A stretch of 64,000 nucleotides of DNA, from NCBI GenBank assembly GCA_900696645.1, contig CAADGV010000042.1, forward strand, positions 62,001-126,000. Reading direction: 5' to 3'. The notes below the pieces were generated by a model. That model was not told the DNA's origin and did not search any database. It saw only the letters and a program-made list of their open reading frames with translations. The DNA comes from an uncultured Chlorobiota bacterium. Lineage in GTDB: Bacteria > Bacteroidota > Ignavibacteria > UBA10030 > UBA6906. Positions 31,801 to 41,574 of this stretch are shown piece by piece. Each line of letters opens with the position of its first letter. Position 1 is the first letter of the stretch. The position numbers and the translations under genes are program-made.

Positions 31801-33435
31801 ATGAAGGAGCCGATGAGTTCGGGGGATCGCGCAACGTATCGACTTGCTGTATCGAGAAACATACTGCTTTGCATTCTTGTCCTGTCAGTGGTCGTTTCCT
31901 CCACCGTATCCGCCCAGGATCATAGCCTTTCGCTTGTTCATGAAAGCAACCCCTCGCGTAAATTGCGGATAACCGGTTTAGTCCACAACGGGCTTACGTA
32001 CGCATCAGTGAACGACATTGCCCAGGCGCTTTCCATCCGTTCTGTCGTCAATCGGGAGGAGCAGTCGCTTTCTGTTGCAACAACACCGCCGGTAGTATTC
32101 TTCGACGACAACCCGTTTGTGGCCACGATGAATCAAGCGGGGCGAAAAACGGCAATCCAACTTGCGGCAGGCGTTCGGGTTGTACAAAACGAATTCTTCA
32201 TTCCGATTGCCTCGAGCGCCCCCTTCTTTGCGCAACTATTCGGAACGCCCGCACGGTTTGATGTCTCGTCCGGTTCGATCCGTCTCGAAAAGCCGCTTCG
32301 CCCGCCGTCACCGTTCGATATCGCATCACTCGCAATTGATGTCAAAGCGAACGGGATAATTATTCGCGTTTCCTCGACAAAACCTCTTCCCGTATTTGAA
32401 GGCCTTCTCAACAAAGAAGGCTGGTATTACCTGACCGTCCCCAATGCACGGGCTGATGTCGCCGCATTAAACAGAACAAAACCGGCCGGGGCAATCAAGA
32501 AAATTGTCGCACAGCAATTTCAAACATCCGCCCAGATTGCATTCCAACTGGAGGGGGAGTTCTCGTCCTCGAAAGTTGAAAAGGACGGATTGTCGAACGA
32601 CTTGTTGATTACTCTGCGATCACTCTCCGAAGAGACACTTACGGCACTTGAAGAGAGGAAGAGACAGTCGGCGAACAATGAGCTTGAACGTTTTCGCAAA
32701 AAGTACGAATTGGATGTGATTGTACTCGATGCCGGGCACGGCGGACGAGACCCGGGGGCAATCGGTGTGACGGGAACGAAAGAGAAGGATGTTACGCTCG
32801 GCATCGTCCTGAAGTTGGAGAAACTCATCAAGCGTAACTTGAAGGGTGTCAGAGTCGAGTTGACGAGGGACGACGACACGTTTGTCGAACTTGATAAACG
32901 CGGACGCATCGCTAACGAGCGGGGCGGAAAGTTGTTCATCAGCGTACACGCCAACTCAATGCCGCGCAAGCCGCATGCGAACCGCGGATTTGAAGTCTAT
33001 CTCTTGCGGCCGGGCAGAACAGATGAGGCAATCGCCATTGCCGAGCGTGAGAACTCCGTTATCAAGTTGGAAGAGGGTTACGAAGAACGGTACAAGCATC
33101 TGACAGACGACAACTTTATCCTTGTCACGATGGCGCAATCTGCACACATGCGCGCAAGCGAAAGGTTTGCCGAGCTTGCAACGCAGGAGATGAACAAGCA
33201 TCTCGACATACCGAACCATGGCGTAAAGCAGGCGGGGTTTCTGGTGCTCGTCGGCTCCGCAATGCCGAACGTCCTCGTCGAGACGGCATATCTTTCGAAT
33301 AGAGAAGACGAAAAACTCCTTCGCAGCGAATCGGGCCAGGAAAAAATCGCCAACGCGCTATTCAACGCGATCAAGCGATACAAAGTAGAGTACGAAAAGC
33401 TGTTGATGGAAGGGAAAGAGTTGGGAGTGAAGTAA
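31801..33435 (+). CDS. N-acetylmuramoyl-L-alanine amidase (AmiA/B/C type)
   Basis: Periplasmic zinc amidase of 544 residues that cleaves the stem peptide from MurNAc in peptidoglycan, for cell separation. Signal segment about 18-38; a stalk-like domain (LVHNGLTYASVNDIAQAL) resembling copper-amine-oxidase-like N modules; an AMIN-like beta domain; a coiled linker; Amidase_3 with VLDAGHGGRDPGAIG, the downstream FISVHAN, and VETAYLSNREDEKLL with the catalytic glutamate. Starts 6 bp after yajQ. A second ATG 12 nt later is possible. Confidence 0.93.
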   Translation: MKEPMSSGDRATYRLAVSRNILLCILVLSVVVSSTVSAQDHSLSLVHESNPSRKLRITGLVHNGLTYASVNDIAQALSIRSVVNREEQSLSVATTPPVVFFDDNPFVATMNQAGRKTAIQLAAGVRVVQNEFFIPIASSAPFFAQLFGTPARFDVSSGSIRLEKPLRPPSPFDIASLAIDVKANGIIIRVSSTKPLPVFEGLLNKEGWYYLTVPNARADVAALNRTKPAGAIKKIVAQQFQTSAQIAFQLEGEFSSSKVEKDGLSNDLLITLRSLSEETLTALEERKRQSANNELERFRKKYELDVIVLDAGHGGRDPGAIGVTGTKEKDVTLGIVLKLEKLIKRNLKGVRVELTRDDDTFVELDKRGRIANERGGKLFISVHANSMPRKPHANRGFEVYLLRPGRTDEAIAIAERENSVIKLEEGYEERYKHLTDDNFILVTMAQSAHMRASERFAELATQEMNKHLDIPNHGVKQAGFLVLVGSAMPNVLVETAYLSNREDEKLLRSESGQEKIANALFNAIKRYKVEYEKLLMEGKELGVK

Positions 33436-33457
33436 TCTTCCTCCTTCTATGATTCGT

Positions 33458-34312
33458 TCAGAACGGATGTTCAAACGATAAATAGAAGAACACCCCCGTA
33501 GTCGTCTCCCCATTCCTGAAACTTACCGGGACGGCAAATCCGGGAACAATCTGCAATTCTCCGATATCAATTGCGGCACGGATACCCGGACTGAAAATTG
33601 TCTCCGTGTCTCGAACAACACTCCCATTCATATCAAAATCACTGAAGAAGGTTGTACTCGCTTCAAAGACCAGATTCAGTTTCGGCGTGACAAGCGCAAT
33701 AATACTACCCCCCAAGTTGTAGTCTGTGAGTGTCTCTTTCGTTTCGCCACCTGAAACTGAAGGTGTTGCCACATTGGGAAGAATAGTGGCTCCGGCATTT
33801 GCGTGAACAACAAACGAATTGCTCAAGCGCTTGCTTACAGGAAGATTCGCCTGTACCCCGAACACCCCTGCACCGAGCCCCTTGTGTTTGTTGCCTGCAG
33901 GAATCACCAACGAAATGCGCGGTGAAACTGCCGCCCAATCATCTCCATCAAACATCTGGTAGCGGTAGTTCAGCAACACATCTCCCACGCCAACTATCGA
34001 GCTTCCATCAATCCACGAATACGAAATCGTGAAACCAAGTTGGTGGGTCTGTCCGCCAACCGGCCATTCCTGGGAAAGACTGTAGCTTGCATTACGCACA
34101 GGTTTTCTGAAAAGCGACAAGGTCGAAATATGCTGAACGACGCCCTGTTCCTGGTTGTATGCTTCTTCAATGAAGAACGAGTTATCTTCAATCGCCGGAT
34201 CAAATCTGCTTGCACTGTTCAGGTATATATTCCCGTTTTCCTGGGCGAAGAGACACAGCCGAAGAGTTACAAACAATGCAATGTACAATCCGGTGCAGAA
34301 TGCAATCCGCAT
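33458..34312 (-). CDS. Outer-membrane beta-barrel protein, phenol MetA/transporter-like
   Basis: A 284-residue exported protein with a signal peptide (MRIAFCTGLYIALFVTLRLCLF) and alternating beta strands ending in the aromatic VFFYLSFEHPF, typical of small outer-membrane barrels. The LGFTISYSW, VGVGDVLLNYRYQ and SPRISLVIPAG motifs fit the MetA/SphA transporter-like family. Start at 34312 because AAAGG is 8 nt upstream; the ATG at 34321 is too close. It lies about 100 bp after the split feoB permease in the same direction and may be its outer-membrane companion. Confidence 0.7.
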   Translation of the reverse strand: MRIAFCTGLYIALFVTLRLCLFAQENGNIYLNSASRFDPAIEDNSFFIEEAYNQEQGVVQHISTLSLFRKPVRNASYSLSQEWPVGGQTHQLGFTISYSWIDGSSIVGVGDVLLNYRYQMFDGDDWAAVSPRISLVIPAGNKHKGLGAGVFGVQANLPVSKRLSNSFVVHANAGATILPNVATPSVSGGETKETLTDYNLGGSIIALVTPKLNLVFEASTTFFSDFDMNGSVVRDTETIFSPGIRAAIDIGELQIVPGFAVPVSFRNGETTTGVFFYLSFEHPF

Positions 34313-34415
34313 GGCATCCACCTTTCACAATGTATGACAATGAACAGATTCTACTTGGTATCAGGGGCGTGAACTTTCCCTCATTGGCCGGTTACTCGCA
34401 CCATTAAAAACCGCG

Positions 34416-35846
34416 TCAACCGCCCGCCGTCGCCAATCTCCATACTTGAGCAACGAGAAAGCAGAGGCTCAGGCCCATAGCAATTGGCATCAGCGACGAG
34501 ACCAGTGTCCACTTCACGCTTCCTGTTTCTTTGTAGATGGTGTAGATAGTTGTTGAACAGGGATTGTGGATCAGACTGAACAGCATCAGGTTTACGGCAG
34601 TGAGAAGCGTCCATCCCCCCGCCTGAAATACTGACAGATATTGAAGATTATCTTCAAGCTCAAACAACACACCGGCACCCTCGCCGTAGCCCGAAACGCC
34701 CGTGCTTGCAACGGTGAGCATCAGTATTGTCGGGATGACGATTTCATTTGCGGGAATTGCAATAATGTACGCAAGAAGAATGACGCCGTTCAATCCAATC
34801 AGTAGCCCGAACGGATTCAGCCAGTTGATTGCGTACTCTGCAATGCTCAATTCTCCGACATGAATGTTTGAGATAAGCCAGATAACGGCGCCCGCAGGAA
34901 CGGCAAACATTACAGCGCGCCACAATACAAGAATCGTCCTGTCAATCAGCGACGTATAAAGCGTCTTGAGGACCTGCGGCGGCCGGTACGGCGGGAGTTC
35001 AAGACTGAACGTTGATGCCTCGCCTTTCAGCACTGTTCGCGAAAGGAACCACGACGTCAGAAATGTCAAGGCAATGCCGAAGAGCGCAACCGCCACTACA
35101 GCCGAGGCGGAAAGAAATCCGCTGAGAGCCGGAGGCGCAAGGGCGCCGATGAACAACGTTGCAACCAGTATTTGCGTCGGCCAGCGTCCGTTACACAACG
35201 AGAAATTATTGGTGATGATGGCAATGAGCCGTTCGCGTGGACTGTCAATAATGCGCGTTGAAATGATGCCGGCCGCGTTGCATCCGTAGCCCATGCTCAT
35301 GGAAAGCGCCTGCTTGCCGTGTGCCCCGGCCTTTCGGAACAAATGGTCAAGATTGAACGCAACACGCGGCAAGTATCCGAAATCCTCAAGTAAGGTAAAC
35401 AGCGGAAAGAAAATCGCCATCGGCGGCAGCATGACACTCACGACCCACGCCGTTGCAAGATACACACCATCGAACAAGAAGCCGGATAGCCACCACGGCA
35501 TGCTCAGACTTTCGCCGAGGGAACGCAAGACGGGATGGACCGTGTCAAGCAGCAACGAGGCGAGCAACGACGAGGGAACATTCGAACCTGCGATCGTCAG
35601 CCAGAACACAACCATCAACAAAAGTATCATGATAGGAAAACCCGTCCAGCGGCCCGTAAGCAGCTTGTCGAGTGCTCTGTCCCAGTTGAATCTCCCGGGC
35701 GCGCCAGATCGTGTCACCACACGATCGGCTATCCGCGAAGCTTCCGTGTACAAGGACTCCATGAGGGAATCATGTAAATTTTCACCCACTTCCCAACGAA
35801 GGTTTCCCGCCTTCAGCAGGATATCATCATTCGAAATTGCATTCAT
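34416..35846 (-). CDS. feoB: FeoB-like permease, split from its GTPase domain
   Basis: A 476-residue membrane protein containing only the transport half of FeoB: two Gate repeats with [17 protein letters not shown] and [14 protein letters not shown] in place of the FACAIPGI and SCSARLP motifs of the full-length FeoB. One pore cysteine per gate is kept. It overlaps the GTPase gene by ATGA. Split, diverged FeoB proteins occur in several anaerobes and FCB bacteria, and one group carries manganese. The linked DtxR/MntR-type regulators make Mn(II) or Fe(II) both possible. Confidence 0.85.
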   Translation of the reverse strand: MNAISNDDILLKAGNLRWEVGENLHDSLMESLYTEASRIADRVVTRSGAPGRFNWDRALDKLLTGRWTGFPIMILLLMVVFWLTIAGSNVPSSLLASLLLDTVHPVLRSLGESLSMPWWLSGFLFDGVYLATAWVVSVMLPPMAIFFPLFTLLEDFGYLPRVAFNLDHLFRKAGAHGKQALSMSMGYGCNAAGIISTRIIDSPRERLIAIITNNFSLCNGRWPTQILVATLFIGALAPPALSGFLSASAVVAVALFGIALTFLTSWFLSRTVLKGEASTFSLELPPYRPPQVLKTLYTSLIDRTILVLWRAVMFAVPAGAVIWLISNIHVGELSIAEYAINWLNPFGLLIGLNGVILLAYIIAIPANEIVIPTILMLTVASTGVSGYGEGAGVLFELEDNLQYLSVFQAGGWTLLTAVNLMLFSLIHNPCSTTIYTIYKETGSVKWTLVSSLMPIAMGLSLCFLVAQVWRLATAGG

Positions 35847-36667
35847 TCCAATACTCCTTCCCCGACAGTCTCCCGTGGAAGTTCTGTTAAGCTGAGAATG
35901 CTTGTGATCTCACCTGTTCTCACGGCACTAATTATGCGATCATCTCCCTCGAGCAACCGGAGCGCGACCCAGCGGGCATTGGTCAGGCCGGGAAATTTTG
36001 ACTGTAAAGATTCTGCCAGACTGCCAATTGCCTTTTCAAGTTGAGGGGCGTGTTTGACGATGCGCTTGGGTTTGGGAATCACAGCGCCCGTCGCAACATC
36101 ATGAATAGTATGCAGAAGATCTTGAATGCCGATTCCGCGTCGTGCAGCCGTGGGAACAACAGGAACCCCGAGATCCTTTGCAAGAGTCCGTTCCGCAACC
36201 GCAATACCGAGCCGTTGCGCTTCATCAATCAGATTAAGGCAAACAATTGCCCGGTCGGTAATTTCGAGAACTTGCAAAGCCAGATTGAGATTCCGCTCAA
36301 GCCGCGTGGCGTCAACAACAATAACTGTAACATCGGGCTGCCCGAAGAGAATGAAATTCCGGGCCACTTCTTCATCTGTGCTTGTAGAGAGAAGCGAGTA
36401 AGTTCCCGGAAGATCGACAAGTTTGTATCTCTTATCGGAATACGAGAATGCTCCCTCGGCCCTCGTAACCGTTTTACCGGGCCAATTGCCGGTGTGTTGC
36501 CTGAGGCCCGTAAGCGCGTTGAAGACGGTACTCTTGCCGGTATTCGGATTTCCTGCAAGTGCGACAACATAATCTGTCCCTTCAAGATTGATTCCGAGCT
36601 TCACAAGGTTGGCCACATTGTGCGCCGGACAGGTTTCGCAAGCACGTGTTGTTTGGGCTGTGTTCAT
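35843..36667 (-). CDS. FeoB-type small GTPase, stand-alone
   Basis: A 274-residue FeoB G domain without the permease. N-terminal CETC motif (C10, C13), G1 GNPNTGKST, switch [14 protein letters not shown]3 DLPGTYSL, G4 region NLIDE (in place of NMxD) and the GDI-like helical tail. The first residues (ACETCPAHN) may bind metal or form a redox pair. Overlaps both the fused regulator upstream and the permease downstream by 4 bp. Forms the regulatory half of a split FeoB. Confidence 0.88.
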   Translation of the reverse strand: MNTAQTTRACETCPAHNVANLVKLGINLEGTDYVVALAGNPNTGKSTVFNALTGLRQHTGNWPGKTVTRAEGAFSYSDKRYKLVDLPGTYSLLSTSTDEEVARNFILFGQPDVTVIVVDATRLERNLNLALQVLEITDRAIVCLNLIDEAQRLGIAVAERTLAKDLGVPVVPTAARRGIGIQDLLHTIHDVATGAVIPKPKRIVKHAPQLEKAIGSLAESLQSKFPGLTNARWVALRLLEGDDRIISAVRTGEITSILSLTELPRETVGEGVLE

Positions 36668-37710
36668 ACTCCGTTCGCTCCGTTTCGTTCGATGTGTATC
36701 ATGCGTGCCTGATTCTTACGCAGGGCGATCAACGCGCCGCGCACGCTGTATGCCGTCGGATCGCCGGCGGCATTGCGCATTTCGGCTGTAACCAATGTGC
36801 CGGGAAGAATCCCGAGATCCATCAACCGTCGTCGTTGCGGCCCGCGGCATGCTCGGGAAATACCCGCAACCCGTGCACTCTCTCCCACTGCGAGGTCGGC
36901 GAGTGTTGCCCCGGCTTTCTCGGTTCTCGTCACTCGCCCGACAGGAACCACGGCAACGTTTGCCGCGACAATTGGGGCGAGGATATTCTCAACCCCTTCG
37001 ACCTCAACTTCGATCTTGTTCTTGTCGCTGCTGATCATGCGAACGTGAGCCCCTGGGTGAATACCCTGGGCCACAAGCTGGGCATAGACAGCAGTCGGTT
37101 CATCCTCTATGTGTACAACCTCCGCATACTGATGGGGCCGCAACTGTGTCAAGGCAATACCGCGTCGCTCGGGCAGTTCACCCGCAGCCGTTGGAATCGG
37201 GTCACCATGCGGATCAAATGAGGGATTTCCCATGTGCACCGCAAGTGCATCGGCTTGTTCAATTGTAAGAAGATGTTCCTTCGCCTCCGCCTGATAATGC
37301 CATTCCGTTTCGCTGACTCCTGTTTCATCGGCGAGATATCGTTCCCATAGCCGGTGCATGCGTATGACACGCAACGCATACGCCCTTCCGTCTTCCGTGA
37401 GAGTCAACATTTCTCCCTCCGAGCGAAGCAAGTTGAGGCCCTCGAGCCGCTCCAAAAGGCGTGCGACTTCATCACCGGAGATCGAAAGCGCCCCCGCAAT
37501 GCTTTTGTGTGTTGCTGTGAGCTGTTTGTACTCGCAATCATAGACATGCTTGAGGGCGTCCTCTATGCGGACACGCCGCGTATTCTGCAGCGTGCGCCGC
37601 CAACGCGCCCACAGACCCCGGTTGGGCCAAAATACAACGGCAAGTATTGAAATCGCTATGCCCGCCCACAGCAGGGCAATTTCAGGATTGATCAATGCGT
37701 GTGATTCCAT
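36664..37710 (-). CDS. Membrane-anchored DtxR-like protein fused to two FeoA domains
   Basis: A 348-residue fusion. Residues about 9-28 form one transmembrane helix, followed by a basic linker, a DtxR/MntR winged helix and dimer domain ([31 protein letters not shown]) and two C-terminal FeoA/SH3 domains ([12 protein letters not shown]..., [27 protein letters not shown]). The start at 37710 is 1 nt after the regulator stop. The recognition helix is reduced, so DNA binding while membrane-bound is uncertain. A metal-sensing FeoA partner for the split FeoB is the better guess. Confidence 0.82.
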   Translation of the reverse strand: MESHALINPEIALLWAGIAISILAVVFWPNRGLWARWRRTLQNTRRVRIEDALKHVYDCEYKQLTATHKSIAGALSISGDEVARLLERLEGLNLLRSEGEMLTLTEDGRAYALRVIRMHRLWERYLADETGVSETEWHYQAEAKEHLLTIEQADALAVHMGNPSFDPHGDPIPTAAGELPERRGIALTQLRPHQYAEVVHIEDEPTAVYAQLVAQGIHPGAHVRMISSDKNKIEVEVEGVENILAPIVAANVAVVPVGRVTRTEKAGATLADLAVGESARVAGISRACRGPQRRRLMDLGILPGTLVTAEMRNAAGDPTAYSVRGALIALRKNQARMIHIERNGANGV

Positions 37711-37711
37711 T

Positions 37712-38365
37712 TTACACCCGCTCCACAAATATCGAATCAGCAACCTGCCTGCTGACGAAATGTTCCTTCTTCCCTATCTTGATCGTCAGCGAACCATCAA
37801 ACGGCATTTTCTGTTTGACGGTGATTCTACTGTTGAGTGCAACGCCAAGTGACGCAGCGTGTTGCAGAATGGCAGAATCCTCGTCGCTTACACGCAGTAC
37901 ACGCACCACATCGCCCGCCTCATGTGCCGCAAGCGCTGTACAGGATCTGTTCGGCAGTTTTCCGTCAACAGTCGGTATCTCATCGCCGTGTGGATCGCCG
38001 GTGGGATGGCCAAGTGCAGTATCAATGGCATGCTCGAGTTCGGCCGACGTTACGTGTTCAAGCCGTTCCGCTTCGTCATGCACTTTGTCCCACGAGTAGG
38101 CGAGAAACTCGACGAGGAACATCTCCCACAATCGATGGCGACGCAAAATGCCCAGCGCCATCTTCACCCCCTGTTGCGTCAACTCAACTCCCTGATAGCG
38201 TTCGTAGTGCAGCAATCCTTTGTCCGACAACTTCTTGATCATGTCGGTGATCGAGGCATCGGCGACACCCAGTTGGCTGGCAAGCGCGGACGTGGTTGCT
38301 TTCTCGCCCCGCACCTCAAGCTTGTAGATCGCCTTAATGTAGTCTTCAGTACTTATCGTAGACAT
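37712..38365 (-). CDS. DtxR/MntR-family metal-dependent repressor
   Basis: A 217-residue cytoplasmic regulator. N-terminal winged helix TEDYIKAIYKLEVRG...TSALASQLGVADASITDMIKKLSDKGLL (parts), dimer/metal domain HRLWEMFLVEFLAYSWDKVHDEAERLEH with E and H ligands, PTGDPHGDEIPT, and a C-terminal SH3/FeoA-like domain. Heads the metal operon. A TTTAGGTT-type operator covers its own transcription start. Manganese or iron corepressor; the aspartate/glutamate set cannot be told apart by eye. Confidence 0.92.
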   Translation of the reverse strand: MSTISTEDYIKAIYKLEVRGEKATTSALASQLGVADASITDMIKKLSDKGLLHYERYQGVELTQQGVKMALGILRRHRLWEMFLVEFLAYSWDKVHDEAERLEHVTSAELEHAIDTALGHPTGDPHGDEIPTVDGKLPNRSCTALAAHEAGDVVRVLRVSDEDSAILQHAASLGVALNSRITVKQKMPFDGSLTIKIGKKEHFVSRQVADSIFVERV

Positions 38366-38378
38366 ATCTCAAAATGAT

Positions 38379-38426
38379 TTTAGGTTCAACTAAATATCAA
38401 TTTACATATATCTAACCGAATGTCAA
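38379..38426 (-). promoter_or_regulatory. Promoter and DtxR-type operator of the second metal operon
   Basis: Minus strand: -35 TTGACA (38421-38426), 16-bp spacer, -10 TAAATT (38399-38404). The imperfect palindrome TTTAGGTTCAACTAAA (38379-38394) lies just downstream of the -10 and should block initiation. It resembles DtxR/MntR boxes. Confidence 0.7.
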
Positions 38427-38431
38427 GTAAA

Positions 38432-38452
38432 ATTTTCCCAAGGCGGGAAAAT
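38432..38452 (-). terminator. Terminator of the LolA-like/POT transcript
   Basis: 8-bp stem ATTTTCCC/GGGAAAAT with a 5-nt loop, followed on the minus strand by TTTAC. It separates that transcript from the metal operon promoter 6 bp away. Confidence 0.65.
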
Positions 38453-38498
38453 GCGCCCGAAACAGTTCTTTTTGGGGGGATTCCGGAGAGATGGAGTG

Positions 38499-39179
38499 TT
38501 ACTTGGCTTGCTTTTTCTGCTCAAACAACTCGTCGGGCAAACCACTGTTGATGCGGTAGTCTGAGTAGCGGATTTGGATCGTTCCTTGCCGGGGAACGAG
38601 GGATGGTCGACGCTGCTGAACATTGTCGGACACTGATGCTTCAGAGGTATCGACGGCGAGGGTTGCAGTCAGCCGGACGGGCAGCCAGTACCCCTCCAGC
38701 TTTTCGTACTCGAAGTCTGTTTGAATGTTTCTTCCGCCCGGTTGCAAAGAAGCAATTCGCAACACCGTCCAGTTCGCCGGATTTACAGTAACGAGGGGCC
38801 GGGCGTTCGTCTTACGCGCTTTGGGTTTGAGGGTAAGAACATACAACGCATTCTCTTCTTTCACCTCTTCGACGTCATAGCGCGAGGTCAAACTGCCGGG
38901 GGCAAAACTCAATCCTTCTTTCGGCAGCAATGCAAATCCTTCCGAATCGAAATGGAATTTGTCCGGCTGCTTGAAGTACATCGTTGCTTTCATCTGCGGG
39001 ACTTTGAGGCGTTCGAGATCGACCTTGGCTTCAAGGGAAACAGTGTAGTCTTGAATACCGGCAAAGTTCGCTTCAACGTACTTCAGTATTGCTTCGCCGG
39101 AAAGTTGCGGGCGAGTCTTCCCCTGCACGAAACTCGCGGCAAGCAGAACAAGAAAAGTAATTGCAGTACACCGCATCAT
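38499..39179 (-). CDS. LolA-like periplasmic lipoprotein-carrier-type protein
   Basis: A 226-residue exported protein with a signal peptide (ITFLVLLAASFVQG) and an LolA/RseB-like half-barrel: YVEANFAGIQDYTVSLEAKVDL, TMYFKQPDKFHFDSEGFALLP (parts), YDVEEVKEENALYVLTL. It may carry lipoproteins or sense lipids in the periplasm; the C terminus lacks the features of classical LolA. The start shares one base with the stop of the transporter gene (TAATG), so they are coupled. Confidence 0.65.
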   Translation of the reverse strand: MMRCTAITFLVLLAASFVQGKTRPQLSGEAILKYVEANFAGIQDYTVSLEAKVDLERLKVPQMKATMYFKQPDKFHFDSEGFALLPKEGLSFAPGSLTSRYDVEEVKEENALYVLTLKPKARKTNARPLVTVNPANWTVLRIASLQPGGRNIQTDFEYEKLEGYWLPVRLTATLAVDTSEASVSDNVQQRRPSLVPRQGTIQIRYSDYRINSGLPDELFEQKKQAK

Positions 39180-40438
39180 TACGAAGCGGCCTTCTCCGAA
39201 CGTTCAACAAAGAAGTTGTAAATCCACATCAATACTGCACCGGCTACTCCGACACCGATCATTACAAACCACATAAGCTCGGGTGTTCCCGCAGCTTTGG
39301 AAGTCTCATACAACCATCCGCCGAACGGATCGCCGACAAATCTCGCAATCGCAATCGGCAAGAATGCGTATCCCTGATACAAACCCTGCTGGCCGGGCGG
39401 CGCGATCTCGGAAATGTACTCATAGTAGCGTGGCGCTTGAATCATCTCACCGATAGCAAAGGCCACGATTCCTGCGGCAATGGTCGGGATGCTCGGATAA
39501 ATTCCGATGATAACCCAGATGAGGCTTGAAATGGCAAATCCCAGTACAATTGCTGTACGTGTCGGGACATTCTTTGTGAGTCTGTTGATAGGAATTTGAA
39601 AAAGAATGATGGCTCCGGCTCCGGCCCACGATTGTACAATCTCATACGGAGCATCTTTGTCAATGTAGTCGGTGATGTAGTACGGAACGATGATGAATTC
39701 CTGCCAGAAAATTATCCAGTACAACGAATAAATGAGCAGGAAAATCATGAACTTGAAATTCCCCAACACTACAAACAGGTTGGAGATTTTCTTACCCAAC
39801 GATTCGTGGACGATTTCACCCTTTCCTGCAACCTCTTTATAGAGAAAGATGTTCACAACAAGCATCGCAAAACAACTCAACGCAGAGACAAGGTAGACAA
39901 ACTCATTGCCGAAACTGTCGCGCACGAGGTACGCAATCGTTGGTCCGAGCATTGCACCGATATTTACAAGCCAATAGTAGATGGCAAAGCCGAGCGACTT
40001 CGTCTCTTCGTTGGAGGTGACCGCAACGGTGCCCAACACTGCCGGCTTGATGAAAGAGCCGCCGAAGGCAGTCAGGAGGAGAAACGAAAGCAACAACCAG
40101 TACGTCGGTAGCCCGTCGTACACTCCCGCAAAGGCATCCATGCCGAGCGACCCGATCAGGAAATAACCGAGTCCAAGAATGGTGAACGCGACATTGAACG
40201 CCCGCCGGAATCCCCACTTGTCCGCAAGCGTGCCGGCAAGGATCGGCAGAAGGTAGATCAGTCCGCCGAAAATGCCTGAAAGTGTCCCTGCTTCCGATTC
40301 ACTGAAGCCGAGCTTGTTGCGGACATACACCATGAAGACAATCTGCTGGCCGTAGTACGCAAGCCGCTCGAACAACTCCATCCCGTTTGCAACCCAGAAT
40401 GTGGGATGGAATTTTCTGTACCAGTCTGAAATTCCCAA
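39179..40438 (-). CDS. MFS transporter, POT/PTR-like
   Basis: A 419-residue, 12-helix inner-membrane carrier. ELFERLAYYG in helix 1 resembles the ExxERFxYY proton-coupling motif of POT peptide transporters, and FGGSFIKPAVLGTVA resembles the second POT signature. Proton-driven di- or tripeptide uptake is likely and would suit the secreted proteases in this window. Start is TTG at 40438 with AAAGGAG 5 nt upstream; the 37 codons above it are not protein-like. Confidence 0.8.
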   Translation of the reverse strand: MGISDWYRKFHPTFWVANGMELFERLAYYGQQIVFMVYVRNKLGFSESEAGTLSGIFGGLIYLLPILAGTLADKWGFRRAFNVAFTILGLGYFLIGSLGMDAFAGVYDGLPTYWLLLSFLLLTAFGGSFIKPAVLGTVAVTSNEETKSLGFAIYYWLVNIGAMLGPTIAYLVRDSFGNEFVYLVSALSCFAMLVVNIFLYKEVAGKGEIVHESLGKKISNLFVVLGNFKFMIFLLIYSLYWIIFWQEFIIVPYYITDYIDKDAPYEIVQSWAGAGAIILFQIPINRLTKNVPTRTAIVLGFAISSLIWVIIGIYPSIPTIAAGIVAFAIGEMIQAPRYYEYISEIAPPGQQGLYQGYAFLPIAIARFVGDPFGGWLYETSKAAGTPELMWFVMIGVGVAGAVLMWIYNFFVERSEKAAS

Positions 40439-40571
40439 GGAAACTCCTTTGTTATTGCTTTGCCTGTTCCGTGAAGTGGCGAGGAACTGAAATGGCTCCA
40501 CACAAGTTAGCAAAAAGCGCCTGAATATCAATTGGTTCGCCGTTAGCAAATGAACCGTCGCCTCATTTCTA

Positions 40572-40603
40572 TTGGAATGTACGCTACGGTTTCATTATCT
40601 TTG
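40572..40603 (+). promoter_or_regulatory. Possible Bacteroidota-type promoter of the restriction-modification operon
   Basis: TTG at 40572-40574 and TATCTTTG at 40596-40603 (TAnnTTTG form) with 21 bp between. It lies 32 bp before the methyltransferase ATG. Confidence 0.4.
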
Positions 40604-40635
40604 AACGGAACCATATCAAATTAAACCCCGCCAAC

Positions 40636-41574
40636 ATGAAGAGAATCAACTTAGCAGGAAAGAAATACAACTTTGTCAGGTCCAAGGTACGGGAGCAAGA
40701 GGGCCTTTATGTTGTTAATGTATCATCCACATACACGCAGATCCCTCTTGATTCGATAATCTGCGGAGACGCGCTTCAAGTTCTACGTAGTTTTCCAGAC
40801 GAATTTGTTGACCTCATCGTTACATCGCCTCCTTATGCTGACAAGCGGAGGAACTCATACGGCGGTATCCATCCTGATCGATATGTTCATTGGTTTATGC
40901 CCATTGCGCATGAACTCAAAAGAGTTTTGAAACAGACAGGTACCTTTGTACTGAACATCAAAGAGGGCGTGTCGGATGGAGAGCGCGAGACATATGTGAT
41001 AGAGCTGATTCTTGAGATGAGAAAGCAGGGGTGGCTTTGGACGGAGGAGTATATTTGGCACAAGAGAAATAGCTATCCCGGCAAATGGCCTAACCGTTTC
41101 AGAGATGGTTGGGAGCATTGTCTCCAGTTCAACAAGCAGCGAAAGTTCTCCATGTATCAGGAGAGTGTGATGGTGCCCATGGGTGATTGGGCAAAGACTC
41201 GTCTAAGAAACCTTAGTGAGACAGATAAGCGTAGAGACGAGTCAAAAGTCGGTAGTGGATTCGGCAAAAACATTTCGAATTGGGTAGGTAGGAAGATGGC
41301 GTTCCCAAACAATGTTCTTCATATGGCCACCGAATCTGGAAACAAGAACCACAGTGCTGCATTCCCGTTGTCTCTTCCGAAGTGGTTCATAAAACTATTC
41401 ACAAAACCAGGTGATGTAGTGCTTGATCCGTTCTTGGGATCAGGTACTGCTGCAGTAGCAGCAAGACAATTGGGACGCAAATACATCGGGATTGAGATTC
41501 TGAAGGAGTTCTGTACCGAAGCTGAACGGCGCCTTAAGTATGAACATCCGCAGAATGGGGACCTATTCGAGTGA
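40636..41574 (+). CDS. Type II DNA methyltransferase (N4-cytosine/N6-adenine, beta class)
   Basis: A 312-residue amino-methyltransferase. Catalytic motif TSPPY at 63-67 (S-P-P-Y favours N4-cytosine), then target region, and AdoMet-binding DPFLGSGTAAVAA at the C terminus; this order marks the beta class. It overlaps the restriction gene by ATGA. Codon use and the gap on either side suggest acquisition as a unit. Recognition sequence unknown. Confidence 0.92.
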   Translation: MKRINLAGKKYNFVRSKVREQEGLYVVNVSSTYTQIPLDSIICGDALQVLRSFPDEFVDLIVTSPPYADKRRNSYGGIHPDRYVHWFMPIAHELKRVLKQTGTFVLNIKEGVSDGERETYVIELILEMRKQGWLWTEEYIWHKRNSYPGKWPNRFRDGWEHCLQFNKQRKFSMYQESVMVPMGDWAKTRLRNLSETDKRRDESKVGSGFGKNISNWVGRKMAFPNNVLHMATESGNKNHSAAFPLSLPKWFIKLFTKPGDVVLDPFLGSGTAAVAARQLGRKYIGIEILKEFCTEAERRLKYEHPQNGDLFE

